From assembly GCF_037975245.1 (NCBI RefSeq), contig NC_092577.1, positions 26,597,398-26,661,397 of the forward strand: 64,000 bases of DNA, given 5' to 3'. A program made the position numbers and the translations under genes. Positions 14,201 through 30,022 of this stretch are shown piece after piece. This DNA comes from Apostichopus japonicus. Its lineage: Eukaryota; Echinodermata; Holothuroidea; Aspidochirotida; Stichopodidae. The notes beneath the pieces are model-generated. The model searched no databases. It saw only the letters and a list, made by a program, of their open reading frames with translations, and had not been told where the DNA came from. Each line of letters opens with the position of its first letter. Position 1 is the stretch's first letter.

Positions 14201-16855
14201 CATTCGATTTATCGGTAACAAACGTTCGATTTATCGGTACCGCACATTCGATTTATCGGCACCGCACATTCGATTTATCGGTACCACAATATCGATTTAT
14301 CGGCACCGCACTTTCGATTTATCGGTACCGCACATTCAATTAATCGGTATCGCAAATTCGATTAATCGGTATTGCACATTCGATTAAACGGTATCGCACA
14401 TTCGATTTATCGGTAACGCACATTCGATTTATCGGTACCGCACCTTCGATTCATCAGTACCGCACATTCGACTTATCGGTATCGTAAATTTAATAATCGG
14501 TATCGAGCATTCGATTTATCGGTATCGCACCTTCGATTTATGGGTCCCACACAATCGATTTATAGGTATCGCAATATCGATTAATCGGTCTCGCACATTC
14601 TATTTATCGGTACCGCACTTTCGATTTATTGGTACCACATATTCGATATTTCGTTTTCGCACGTTCGATTTATCGGTACCGCACATTCGATTTATCGGTC
14701 CCACACAATCGATTTATCAGTACCGCACATTCGACTTATCGATATCGTAAATTCAATTGATCGGTATCGCGCATTCGATTTATCGGTATCGCACATTCGA
14801 TTTATCGGCACCGCACATTCGATTTATCGGTACCGAAATATCGATTTATCGGTATCGCACATTCGATTTATCGGTACCGCACATTCGATTTATCGGTACT
14901 GCACATTCGATTTATCGGTATCGCATATTCGATTAATCGGTACCGCACATTCGATTTATCGGTACCGCACATTCGATTTATCGGTATCGCAAATTCGGAT
15001 AAATAGGTATCGCACATTCGATTAAACGGTATCGCACATTCGATTTATCGGTATCGCAAATTCGGATAAATAGGTATCGCACATTCGATTAAACGGTATC
15101 GCACATTCGATTTATCGGTACCACAAATTCGATTAATCGGTATCGCACATTCGATTAAACGGTTTCGCACATTCGATTTATCGGTAACAAACGTTCGATT
15201 TATCGGTACCGCAGTTTCGATTTATCGGCACCGCACATTCTATTTATCGGTACCGCAATATCGATTTATCGGTATCGCACATTCGATTTATCGGTACCGC
15301 ACATTCGATTTATCGGTATCGCAATATCGATTTATCGGTACCGCAATATCGATTTATTGGTATGGCACATTCGATTTATCGGTACGGTACCGCAAATTCT
15401 ATTTATCGGTATCGCAAATTCGATTAATCGGTATCGCACATTCGATTAAACGGTATCGCACATTCGATTTATCGGTAACAAACGTTCGATTTATCGGTAC
15501 CGCACATTCGATTTATCGGCACCGCACATTCGATTTATCGGTACCACAATATCGATTTATCGGCACCGCACTTTCGATTTATCGGTACCGCACATTCAAT
15601 TAATCGGTATCGCAAATTCGATTAATCGGTATTGCACATTCGATTAAACGGTATCGCACATTCGATTTATCGGTAACGCACATTCGATTTATCGGTACCG
15701 CACCTTCGATTCATCAGTACCGCACATTCGACTTATCGGTATCGTAAATTTAATAATCGGTATCGAGCATTCGATTTATCGGTATCGCACCTTCGATTTA
15801 TGGGTCCCACATAATCGATTTATAGGTATCGCAATATCGATTAATCGGTCTCGCACATTCTATTTATCGGTACCGCACTTTCGATTTATTGGTACCACAT
15901 ATTCGATATTTCGTTTTCGCACGTTCGATTTATCGGTACCGCACATTCGATTTATCGGTCCCACACAATCGATTTATCAGTACCGCACATTCGACTTATC
16001 GATATCGTAAATTCAATTGATCGGTATCGCGCATTCGATTTATCGGTATCGCACATTCGATTTATCGGCACCGCACATTCGATTTATCGGTACCGAAATA
16101 TCGATTTATCGGTATCGCACATTCGATTTATCGGTACCGCACATTCGATTTATCGGTACTGCACATTCGATTTATCGGTATCGCATATTCGATTAATCGG
16201 TACCGCACATTCGATTTATCGGTACCGCACATTCGATTTATCGGTATCGCAAATTCGGATAAATAGGTATCGCACATTCGATTAAACGGTATCGCACATT
16301 CGATTTATCGGTATCGCAAATTCGGATAAATAGGTATCGCACATTCGATTAAACGGTATCGCACATTCGATTGATCGGTACCGCAATATCGATTTATCGG
16401 TATCGCACATTCTATTTATCGGTATCGTACATTCGAATTACCGATATCGCACATTCCATTTATCGGCACCGCACATTCGATTTATCGGTACCGCACATTC
16501 GATTTATCGCTACCGCACATTCGATTTATCGGTACCGCACATTCGATTTATCGGTACCGCACAATCGATTTATCGGTACCGCACATTCCATTTATCGGTA
16601 TCGTACGTTCGATTTATCGTTTTCGCACGTTCGATTTATCGATACCGCACATTCGATTTATCGGTCCCGCACAATCGATTTATACCGCACATTCGACTTA
16701 TCGGTATCGTAAATTTAATTATCGGTATCGCGCATTCGATTTATCGGTATCGCACCTTCGATTTATGGGTCCCGCACAATCGATTTATAGGTATCACAAT
16801 ATCGATTAATCGGTCTCGCACATTCGAATTATCGGTACCGCACTTTCGATTTATC
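8235..16855. repeat. large duplicated satellite segment, copy 1
   Basis: Corresponds to 22221-30022. From 8235 to about 10841 the offset is 13,986 bp (markers 8989, 9341, 10043 and 10281). From 11771 onward it is 13,057 bp, then 13,101 after a 44-bp difference near 12090, then 13,167 after a 66-bp difference near 15000. This copy retains about 929 bp (10842-11770) that is absent from copy 2. Confidence 0.82.
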
Positions 16856-18924
16856 GGTACCGCAATATCGATTTATCGGTATCGCACATTCCATTGATCG
16901 GCACCGCACATTCGATTTATCGGTACCGCAATATCGATTTATCGGTCCCGCACAATCGATTTATAGGTATCGCACATTCGATTAATCGGTCTCGCACATT
17001 CGATTTATCGGCACCGCACATTCGATTTATCGGTACCGCACATTCGATTTATCGGTACCGCACATTCGATTTATCGGTATCGCAAATTCGATTAATAGGT
17101 ATCGCACATTCGATTAAACGGTATCGCACATTCGATTTATCGGTAACGCACTTTCGATTTATCGGTCCCGCACATTCGATTTATCGGTACCGCACATTCT
17201 ATTTATCGGTATCGCACAATCGATTAATAGGTCTCGCACGTTCGATTTATCGGTATCGCACATTCCATTATTGGTATCGCACATTCGATTAATCGGTATC
17301 GTGAATTCGATTTATCGGTACCGCACATTCGATTTATCGGTACCGCAATAACGATTTATCGGTATGGCACATTCGATTTATCGGTACGGTACCGCAAATT
17401 CTATTTATCGGTATCGCAAATTCGATTAATCGGTATCGCACATTCGATTAAACGGTATCGCACATTCGATTTATCGGTAACAAACGTTCGATTTATCGGC
17501 ACCGCACATTCGATTTATCGGCACCGCACATTCAATTAATCGGTATCGCAAATTCGATTAATCGGTATTGCACATTCGATTAAACGGTATCGCACATTCG
17601 ATTTATCGGTAACGCACATTCGATTTATCGGTACCGCACCTTCGATTCATCAGTACCGCACATTCGACTTATCGGTATCGTAAATTTAATAATCGGTATC
17701 GAGCATTCGATTTATCGGTATCGCACCTTCGATTTATGGGTCCCGCACAATCGATTTATAGGTATCGCAATATCGATTAATCGGTCTCGCACATTCTATT
17801 TATCGGTACCGCACTTTCGATTTATTGGTACCACATATTCGATATTTCGTTTTCGCACGTTCGATTTATCGGTACCGCACATTCGATTTATCGGTCCCAC
17901 ACAATCGATTTATCAGTACCGCACATTCGACTTATCGATATCGTAAATTCAATTGATCGGTATCGCGCATTCGATTTATCGGTATCGCACATTCGATTTA
18001 TCGGCACCGCACATTCGATTTATCGGTATCGCAAATTCGGATAAATAGGTATCGCACATTCGATTAAACGGTATCGCACATTCGATTTATCGGTATCGCA
18101 AATTCGGATAAATAGGTATCGCACATTCGATTAAACGGTATCGCACATTCGATTGATCGGTACCGCAATATCGATTTATCGGTATCGCACATTCTATTTA
18201 TCGGTATCGTACATTCGAATTACCGATATCGCACATTCCATTTATCGGCACCGCACATTCGATTTATCGGTACCGCACATTCGATTTATCGCTACCGCAC
18301 ATTCGATTTATCGGTACCGCACATTCGATTTATCGGTACCGCACAATCGATTTATCGGTACCGCACATTCCATTTATCGGTATCGTACGTTCGATTTATC
18401 GTTTTCGCACGTTCGATTTATCGATACCGCACATTCGATTTATCGGTCCCGCACAATCGATTTATACCGCACATTCGACTTATCGGTATCGTAAATTTAA
18501 TTATCGGTATCGCGCATTCGATTTATCGGTATCGCACCTTCGATTTATGGGTCCCGCACAATCGATTTATAGGTATCACAATATCGATTAATCGGTCTCG
18601 CACATTCGAATTATCGGTACCGCACTTTCGATTTATTGGTACCGCATATTCGATTTTTCGTTTTCGCACGTTCGATTTATCGGTACCGCACATTCGATTT
18701 ATCGGTAGCACACAATCTATTTATCAGTACCGCACATTCGATTTATCGGTAACGCACATTCGATTTATCGTTTTCGCACGTTCGATTTATCGATACCGCA
18801 CATTCGATTTATCGGTATCGCAAATTCGATTAATCGGTATCGCACATTCGATTAAACGGTTTCGCACATTCGATTTATCGGTAACAAACGTTCGATTTAT
18901 CGGTACCGCACATTCGATTTATCG

Positions 18925-20330
18925 GCACCGCACATTCTATTTATCGGTACCGCAATATCGATTTATCGGTATCGCACATTCGATTTATCGGTACCGCACA
19001 TTCGATTTATCGGTATCGCAATATCGATTTATCGGTACCGCACATTCGATTTATCGGTATCGCAAATTCGGATAAATAGGTATCGCACATTCGATTAAAC
19101 GGTATCGCACATTCGATTTATCGGTATCGCAAATTCGGATAAATAGGTATCGCACATTCGATTAAACGGTATCGCACATTCGATTTATCGGTACCGCAAT
19201 ATCGATTTATCGGTATCGCACATTCTATTTATCGGTATCGTACATTCGAATTACCGATATCGCACATTCCATTTATCGGCACCGCACATTCGATTTATCG
19301 GTACCGCACATTCTATTTATCGGTATCGCACAATCGATTAATCGGTCTCGTACATTCGATTGATCGGTAGCGCACAATCGATTTATCGGTATCGCACATT
19401 CCATTTATTGGCACTGCACATCCGATTTATCGGTATCGCACATTCGATTTATCGCTACCGCACATTCGATTTATCGGTACCGCACATTCGATTTATCGGT
19501 ACCGCACAATCGATTTATCGGTACCGCACATTCCATTTATCGGTATCGTACGTTCGATTTATCGTTTTCGCACGTTCGATTTATCGATACCGCACATTCG
19601 ATTTATCGGTCCCGCACAATCGATTTATACCGCACATTCTATTTATCGGTACCGCAATATCGATTTATCGGTATCGCACATTCGATTTATCGGTACCGCA
19701 CATTCGATTTATCGGTATCGCAATATCGATTTATCGGTACCGCACTTTCGATTTATCGGTATCGCAAATTCGGATAAATAGGTATCGCACATTCGATTAA
19801 ACGGTATCGCACATTCGATTTATCGGTATCGCAAATTCGGATAAATAGGTATCGCACATTCGATTAAACGGTATCGCACATTCGATTTATCGGTACCGCA
19901 ATATCGATTTATCGGTATCGCACATTCTATTTATCGGTATCGTACATTCGAATTACCGATATCGCACATTCCATTTATCGGCACCGCACATTCGATTTAT
20001 CGGTACCGCACATTCTATTTATCGGTATCGCACAATCGATTAATCGGTCTCGTACATTCGATTGATCGGTAGCGCACAATCGATTTATCGGTATCGCACA
20101 TTCCATTTATTGGCACCGCACATCCGATTTATCGGTATCGCACATTCGATTTATCGCTACCGCACATTCGATTTATCGGTACCGCACATTCGATTTATCG
20201 GTACCGCACAATCGATTTATCGGTACCGCACATTCCATTTATCGGTATCGTACGTTCGATTTATCGTTTTCGCACGTTCGATTTATCGATACCGCACATT
20301 CGATTTATCGGTCCCGCACAATCGATTTAT
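18925..20330. repeat. 702-bp higher-order repeat, tandem pair (type example)
   Basis: Monomer order from about 18925 repeats at an offset of exactly 702 bp until about 20330. It is marked by the GATTGATCGGTAGCG variant at 19360 and 20062. Equivalent 702-bp pairs are marked by the same variant at 9341/10043, 23327/24029, 32611/33313 and 48313/49015. The unit is about 32 monomers with several off-length forms; 702 is not a multiple of 22. Confidence 0.85.
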
Positions 20331-22220
20331 ACCGCACATTCGACTTATCGGTATCGTAAATTTAATTATCGGTAACGCGCATTCGATTTATCGGTACCGC
20401 ACATTCGATTTATCGGTATCGCATATTCGATTAATCGGTACCGCACATTCGATTTATCGGTACCGCACATTCGATTTATCGGTATCGCAAATTCGGATAA
20501 ATAGGTACCGCACATTCGATTTATCGGTAACGCACATTCGATTTATCGTTTTCGCACGTTCGATTTATCGATACCGCACATTCGATTTATCGGTATCGCA
20601 AATTCGGATAAATAGGTATCGCACATTCGATTAAACGGTATCGCACATTCGATTTATCGGTACCACTAATTCGATTAATCGGTATCGCACATTCGATTAA
20701 ACGGTTTCGCACATTCGATTTATCGGTAACAAACGTTCGATTTATCGGTACCGCACATTCGATTTATCGGCACCGCACATTCTATTTATCGGTACCGCAA
20801 TATCGATTTATCGGTATCGCACATTCGATTTATCGGTACCGCACATTCGATTTATCGGTATCGCAATATCGATTTATCGGTACCGCAATATCGATTTATT
20901 GGTATGGCACATTCGATTTATCGGTACGGTACCGCAAATTCTATTTATCGGTATCGCAAATTCGATTAATCGGTATCGCACATTCGATTAAACGGTATCG
21001 CACATTCGATTTATCGGTAACAAACGTTCGATTTATCGGTACCGCACATTCGATTTATCGGCACCGCACATTCGATTTATCGGTAACAAACGTTCGATTT
21101 ATCGGTACCGCACATTCGATTTATCGGCACCGCACATTCGATTTATCGGTACCACAATATCGATTTATCGGTATCGCACATACGATTTATTGGTACCGCA
21201 CATTCGATTTATCGGTACCGCACATTCGATTTATCGGTATCGCACATTCGATTTATCGTTTTCGCACGTTCGATTTATCGATACCGCACATTCGATTTAT
21301 CGGTATCGCACGTTCGATTTATCGATACCGCACATTCGATTTATCGGTATCGCAAATTCGGATAAATAGGTATCGCACATTCGATTAAACGGTATCGCAC
21401 ATTCGATTTATCGGTACCACAAATTCGATTAATCGGTATCGCACATTCGATTAAACGGTATCGCACATTCGATTTATCGGTAACAAACGTTCGATTTATC
21501 GGTACCGCACATTCGATTTATCGGTACCGCACATTCGAGTTATCGGTACCGCACTTTCGATTTATCGGTACCGCACATTCAATTAATCGGTATCGCAAAT
21601 TCGATTAATCGGTATTGCACATTCGATTAAACGGTATCGCACATTCGATTTATCGGTAACGCACATTCGATTTATCGGTACCGCACCTTCGATTCATCAG
21701 TACCGCACATTCGACTTATCGGTATCGTAAATTTAATAATCGGTATCGCGCATTCGATTTATCGGTATCGCACCTTCGATTTATCGGTCCCGCACAATCG
21801 ATTTATAGGTATCGCAATATCGATTAATCGGTCTCGCACATTCTATTTATCGGTACCGCACTTTCGATTTATTGGTACCACATATTCGATATTTCGTTTT
21901 CGCACGTTCGATTTATCGGTACCGCACATTCGATTTATCGGTCCCACACAATCGATTCATCAGTACCGCACATTCGACTTATCGATATCGTAAATTCAAT
22001 TGATCGGTATCGCGCATTCGATTTATCGGTATCGCACATTCGATTTATCGGCACCGCACATTCGATTTATCGGTACCGAAATATCGATTAATCGGTATCG
22101 CACATACGATTTATCGGTACCGCACATTTGATTTATCGGTACCGCACATTCGATTTATCGGTATCGCATATTCGATTAATCGGTACCGCACATTCGATTT
22201 ATCGGTACCGCACATTCGAT

Positions 22221-25200
22221 TTATCGGTATCGCAAATTCGGATAAATAGGTATCGCACATTCGATTAAACGGTATCGCACATTCGATTTATCGGTACCGC
22301 ACATTCGATTTATCGGTATCGCATATTCGATTAATCGGTACCGCACATTCGATTTATCGGTACCGCACATTCGATTTATCGGTATCGCAAATTCGGATAA
22401 ATAGGTATCGCACATTCGATTAAACGGTATCGCACATTCGATTTATCGGTATCGCAAATTCGGATAAATAGGTATCGCACATTCGATTAAACGGTATCGC
22501 ACATTCGATTTATCGGTACCGCAATATCGATTTATCGGTATCGCGAATTCGATTTATCGGTACCGCACATTCGATTTATCGGTACCGCAATATCGATTTA
22601 TTGGTATCGCACATTCGATTGACCGGTATCGCACATTCGATTTATCGGCATCGCACATTCGATTTATCGGTACCGCAATATCGATTTATCGGTATGGCAC
22701 ATTCGATTTATCGGTACGGTACCTCACATCGATTTATCGGTATCGCAAATTCGATTAATCGGTATCGCACATTCGATTAAACGGTATCGCACATTCGATT
22801 TATCGGTAACGCACATTCGATTTATCGGTATCGCACTTTCGATTTTTCGTTCCCGCACAATCGATTTATCGGTACCGCACATTCGATTAATCGGTCTCGC
22901 ACATTCGATTTATCGGTAGCGCACATTCGATTTATCGGTACCGTAATATCGATTTATCGGTATCGCACATTACATTGATCGGCACCGCACATTCGATTTA
23001 TCGGTACCGCAATATCGATTTATCGGTCCCGCACAATCGATTTATAGGTATCGCACATTCGATTAATCGGTCTCGCACATTCGATTTATCGGCACCGCAC
23101 ATTCGATTTATCGGTACCGCACATTCGATTTATCGGTACCGCACATTCGATTTATCGGTATCGCAAATTCGATTAATAGGTATCACACATTCGATTAAAC
23201 GGTATCGCACATTCGATTTATCGGTAACGCACTTTCGATTTATCGGTCCCGCACATTCGATTTATCGGTACCGCACATTCTATTTATCGGTATCGCACAA
23301 TCGATTAATCGGTCTCGTACATTCGATTGATCGGTAGCGCACAATCGATTTATCGGTATCGCACATTCCATTTATTGGCACTGCACATCCGATTTATCGG
23401 TATCGCACATTCGATTTATCGCTACCGCACATTCGATTTATCGGTACCGCACATTCGATTTATCGGTACCGCACAATCGATTTATCGGTACCGCACATTC
23501 CATTTATCGGTATCGTACGTTCGATTTATCGTTTTCGCACGTTCGATTTATCGATACCGCACATTCGATTTATCGGTCCCGCACAATCGATTTATACCGC
23601 ACATTCTATTTATCGGTACCGCAATATCGATTTATCGGTATCGCACATTCGATTTATCGGTACCGCACATTCGATTTATCGGTATCGCAATATCGATTTA
23701 TCGGTACCGCACATTCGATTTATCGGTATCGCAAATTCGGATAAATAGGTATCGCACATTCGATTAAACGGTATCGCACATTCGATTTATCGGTATCGCA
23801 AATTCGGATAAATAGGTATCGCACATTCGATTAAACGGTATCGCACATTCGATTTATCGGTACCGCAATATCGATTTATCGGTATCGCACATTCTATTTA
23901 TCGGTATCGTACATTCGAATTACCGATATCGCACATTCCATTTATCGGCACCGCACATTCGATTTATCGGTACCGCACATTCTATTTATCGGTATCGCAC
24001 AATCGATTAATCGGTCTCGTACATTCGATTGATCGGTAGCGCACAATCGATTTATCGGTATCGCACATTCCATTTATTGGCACTGCACATCCGATTTATC
24101 GGTATCGCACATTCGATTTATCGCTACCGCACATTCGATTTATCGGTACCGCACGTTCGATTTATCGATACCGCACATTCGATTTATCGGTCCCGCACAA
24201 TCGATTTATACCGCACATTCGATTTATCGGTATCGTAAATTTAATTATCGGTATCGCGCATTCGATTTATCGGTATCGCACCTTCGATTTATGGGTCCCG
24301 CACAATCGATTTATAGGTATCACAATATCGATTAATCGGTCTCGCACATTCGAATTATCGGTACCGCACTTTCGATTTATTGGTACCGCATATTCGATTT
24401 TTCGTTTTCGCACGTTCGATTTATCGGTACCGCACATTCGATTTATCGGTCCCACACAATCTATTTATCAGTACCGCACATTCGATTTATCGGTAACGCA
24501 CATTCGATTTATCGTTTTCGCACGTTCGATTTATCGATACCGCACATTCGATTTATCGGTATCGCAAATTCGGATAAATAGGTATCGCACATTCGATTAA
24601 ACGGTATCGCACATTCGATTTATCGGTACCACAAATTCGATTAATCGGTATCGCACATTCGATTAAACGGTTTCGCACATTCGATTTATCGGTAACAAAC
24701 GTTCGATTTATCGGTACCGCACATTCGATTTATCGGCACCGCACATTCTATTTATCGGTACCGCAATATCGATTTATCGGTATCGCACATTCGATTTATC
24801 GGTACCGCACATTCGATTTATCGGTATCGCACAATCGATTTATAGGTATCGCAATATCGATTAATCGGTCTCGCACATTCTATTTATCGGTACCGCACTT
24901 TCGATTTATTGGTACCACATATTCGATATTTCGTTTTCGCACGTTCGATTTATCGGTACCGCACATTCGATTTATCGGTCCCACACAATCGATTCATCAG
25001 TACCGCACATTCGACTTATCGATATCGTAAATTCAATTGATCGGTATCGCGCATTCGATTTATCGGTATCGCACATTCGATTTATCGGCACCGCACATTC
25101 GATTTATCGGTACCGAAATATCGATTAATCGGTATCGCACATACGATTTATCGGTACCGCACATTTGATTTATCGGTACCGCACATTCGATTTATCGGTA

Positions 25201-28200
25201 TCGCATATTCGATTAATCGGTACCGCACATTCGATTTATCGGTACCGCACATTCGATTTATCGGTATCGCAAATTCGGATAAATAGGTATCGCACATTCG
25301 ATTAAACGGTATCGCACATTCGATTTATCGGTACCGCAATATCGATTTATCGGTATCGCGAATTCGATTTATCGGTACCGCACATTCGATTTATCGGTAC
25401 CGCAATATCGATTTATTGGTATCGCACATTCGATTGACCGGTATCGCACATTCGATTTATCGGCATCGCACATTCGATTTATCGGTACCGCAATATCGAT
25501 TTATCGGTATGGCACATTCGATTTATCGGTACGGTACCTCACATCGATTTATCGGTATCGCAAATTCGATTAATCGGTATCGCACATTCGATTAAACGGT
25601 ATCGCACATTCGATTTATCGGTAACGCACATTCGATTTATCGGTATCGCACTTTCGATTTTTCGTTCCCGCACAATCGATTTATCGGTACCGCACATTCG
25701 ATTAATCGGTCTCGCACATTCGATTTATCGGTAGCGCACATTCGATTTATCGGTACCGCAATATCGATTTATCGGTATCGCACATTACATTGATCGGCAC
25801 CGCACATTCGATTTATCGGTACCGCAATATCGATTTATCGGTCCCGCACAATCGATTTATAGGTATCGCACATTCGATTAATCGGTCTCGCACATTCGAT
25901 TTATCGGCACCGCACATTCGATTTATCGGTACCGCACATTCGATTTATCGGTACCGCACATTCGATTTATCGGTATCGCAAATTCGATTAATAGGTATCG
26001 CACATTCGATTAAACGGTATCGCACATTCGATTTATCGGTAACGCACTTTCGATTTATCGGTCCCGCACATTCGATTTATCGGTACCGCACATTCTATTT
26101 ATCGGTATCGCACAATCGATTAATCGGTCTCGTACATTCGATTGATCGGTAGCGCACAATCGATTTATCGGTATCGCACATTCCATTTATTGGCACTGCA
26201 CATCCGATTTATCGGTATCGCACATTCGATTTATCGCTACCGCACATTCGATTTATCGGTACCGCACATTCGATTTATCGGTACCGCACAATCGATTTAT
26301 CGGTACCGCACATTCCATTTATCGGTATCGTACGTTCGATTTATCGTTTTCGCACGTTCGATTTATCGATACCGCACATTCGATTTATCGGTCCCGCACA
26401 ATCGATTTATACCGCACATTCGACCTATCGGTATCGTAAATTTAATTATCGGTATCGCGCATTCGATTTATCGGTATCGCACCTTCGATTTATGGGTCCC
26501 GCACAATCGATTTATAGGTATCACAATATCGATTAATCGGTCTCGCACATTCGAATTATCGGTACCGCACTTTCGATTTATTGGTACCGCATATTCGATT
26601 TTTCGTTTTCGCACGTTCGATTTATCGGTACCGCACTTTCGATTTATCGGTCCCACACAATCTATTTATCAGTACCGCACATTCGATTTATCGGTACCGC
26701 ACATTCGATTTATCGGTCCCACACAATCTATTTATCAGTACCGCACATTCGATTTATCGGTAACGCACATTCGATTTATCGTTTTCGCACGTTCGATTTA
26801 TCGATACCGCACATTCGATTTATCGGTATCGCAAATTCGGATAAATAGGTATCGCACATTCGATTAAACGGTATCGCACATTCGATTTATCGGTACCACA
26901 AATTCGATTAATCGGTATCGCACATTCGATTAAACGGTTTCGCACATTCGATTTATCGGTAACAAACGTTCGATTTATCGGTACCGCAGTTTCGATTTAT
27001 CGGCACCGCACATTCGATTTATCGGTACCGCAATATCGATTTATCGGTATCGCACATTCGATTTATCGGTACCGCACATTCGATTTATCGGTATCGCAAT
27101 ATCGATTTATCGGTATCGCACATTCGATTTATCGGTACCGCACATTCGATTTATCGGTATCGCAATATCGATTTATCGGTACCGCAATATCGATTTATTG
27201 GTATGGCACATTCGATTTATCGGTACGGTACCGCAAATTCTATTTATCGGTATCGCAAATTCGATTAATCGGTATCGCACATTCGATTAAACGGTATCGC
27301 ACATTCGATTTATCGGTAACAAACGTTCGATTTATCGGTACCGCACATTCGATTTATCGGCACCGCACATTCGATTTATCGGTACCACAATATCGATTTA
27401 TCGGCACCGCACTTTCGATTTATCGGTACCGCACATTCAATTAATCGGTATCGCAAATTCGATTAATCGGTATTGCACATTCGATTAAACGGTATCGCAC
27501 ATTCGATTTATCGGTAACGCACATTCGATTTATCGGTACCGCACCTTCGATTCATCAGTACCGCACATTCGACTTATCGGTATCGTAAATTTAATAATCG
27601 GTATCGAGCATTCGATTTATCGGTATCGCACCTTCGATTTATGGGTCCCACACAATCGATTTATAGGTATCGCAATATCGATTAATCGGTCTCGCACATT
27701 CTATTTATCGGTACCGCACTTTCGATTTATTGGTACCACATATTCGATATTTCGTTTTCGCACGTTCGATTTATCGGTACCGCACATTCGATTTATCGGT
27801 CCCACACAATCGATTTATCAGTACCGCACATTCGACTTATCGATATCGTAAATTCAATTGATCGGTATCGCGCATTCGATTTATCGGTATCGCACATTCG
27901 ATTTATCGGCACCGCACATTCGATTTATCGGTACCGAAATATCGATTTATCGGTATCGCACATTCGATTTATCGGCACCGCACATTCGATTTATCGGTAC
28001 CGAAATATCGATTTATCGGTATCGCACATTCGATTTATCGGTACCGCACATTCGATTTATCGGTACCGCACATTCGATTTATCGGTATCGCATATTCGAT
28101 TAATCGGTACCGCACATTCGATTTATCGGTACCGCACATTCGATTTATCGGTATCGCAAATTCGGATAAATAGGTATCGCACATTCGATTAAACGGTATC

Positions 28201-30022
28201 GCACATTCGATTTATCGGTATCGCAAATTCGGATAAATAGGTATCGCACATTCGATTAAACGGTATCGCACATTCGATTTATCGGTACCACAAATTCGAT
28301 TAATCGGTATCGCACATTCGATTAAACGGTTTCGCACATTCGATTTATCGGTAACAAACGTTCGATTTATCGGTACCGCAGTTTCGATTTATCGGCACCG
28401 CACATTCTATTTATCGGTACCGCAATATCGATTTATCGGTATCGCACATTCGATTTATCGGTACCGCACATTCGATTTATCGGTATCGCAATATCGATTT
28501 ATCGGTACCGCAATATCGATTTATTGGTATGGCACATTCGATTTATCGGTACGGTACCGCAAATTCTATTTATCGGTATCGCAAATTCGATTAATCGGTA
28601 TCGCACATTCGATTAAACGGTATCGCACATTCGATTTATCGGTAACAAACGTTCGATTTATCGGTACCGCACATTCGATTTATCGGCACCGCACATTCGA
28701 TTTATCGGTACCACAATATCGATTTATCGGCACCGCACTTTCGATTTATCGGTACCGCACATTCAATTAATCGGTATCGCAAATTCGATTAATCGGTATT
28801 GCACATTCGATTAAACGGTATCGCACATTCGATTTATCGGTAACGCACATTCGATTTATCGGTACCGCACCTTCGATTCATCAGTACCGCACATTCGACT
28901 TATCGGTATCGTAAATTTAATAATCGGTATCGAGCATTCGATTTATCGGTATCGCACCTTCGATTTATGGGTCCCACATAATCGATTTATAGGTATCGCA
29001 ATATCGATTAATCGGTCTCGCACATTCTATTTATCGGTACCGCACTTTCGATTTATTGGTACCACATATTCGATATTTCGTTTTCGCACGTTCGATTTAT
29101 CGGTACCGCACATTCGATTTATCGGTCCCACACAATCGATTTATCAGTACCGCACATTCGACTTATCGATATCGTAAATTCAATTGATCGGTATCGCGCA
29201 TTCGATTTATCGGTATCGCACATTCGATTTATCGGCACCGCACATTCGATTTATCGGTACCGAAATATCGATTTATCGGTATCGCACATTCGATTTATCG
29301 GTACCGCACATTCGATTTATCGGTACTGCACATTCGATTTATCGGTATCGCATATTCGATTAATCGGTACCGCACATTCGATTTATCGGTACCGCACATT
29401 CGATTTATCGGTATCGCAAATTCGGATAAATAGGTATCGCACATTCGATTAAACGGTATCGCACATTCGATTTATCGGTATCGCAAATTCGGATAAATAG
29501 GTATCGCACATTCGATTAAACGGTATCGCACATTCGATTGATCGGTACCGCAATATCGATTTATCGGTATCGCACATTCTATTTATCGGTATCGTACATT
29601 CGAATTACCGATATCGCACATTCCATTTATCGGCACCGCACATTCGATTTATCGGTACCGCACATTCGATTTATCGCTACCGCACATTCGATTTATCGGT
29701 ACCGCACATTCGATTTATCGGTACCGCACAATCGATTTATCGGTACCGCACATTCCATTTATCGGTATCGTACGTTCGATTTATCGTTTTCGCACGTTCG
29801 ATTTATCGATACCGCACATTCGATTTATCGGTCCCGCACAATCGATTTATACCGCACATTCGACTTATCGGTATCGTAAATTTAATTATCGGTATCGCGC
29901 ATTCGATTTATCGGTATCGCACCTTCGATTTATGGGTCCCGCACAATCGATTTATAGGTATCACAATATCGATTAATCGGTCTCGCACATTCGAATTATC
30001 GGTACCGCACTTTCGATTTATT
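22221..30022. repeat. large duplicated satellite segment, copy 2, with internal deletion junction
   Basis: Collinear with 8235-16855 apart from a junction near 24828, where sequence matching 10841 joins sequence matching 11771 within the shared bases CGCA. It also has a 66-bp (three-monomer) extra duplication at about 27910-28015, in which the unit containing GGTACCGAAATATCG occurs twice. Confidence 0.82.
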
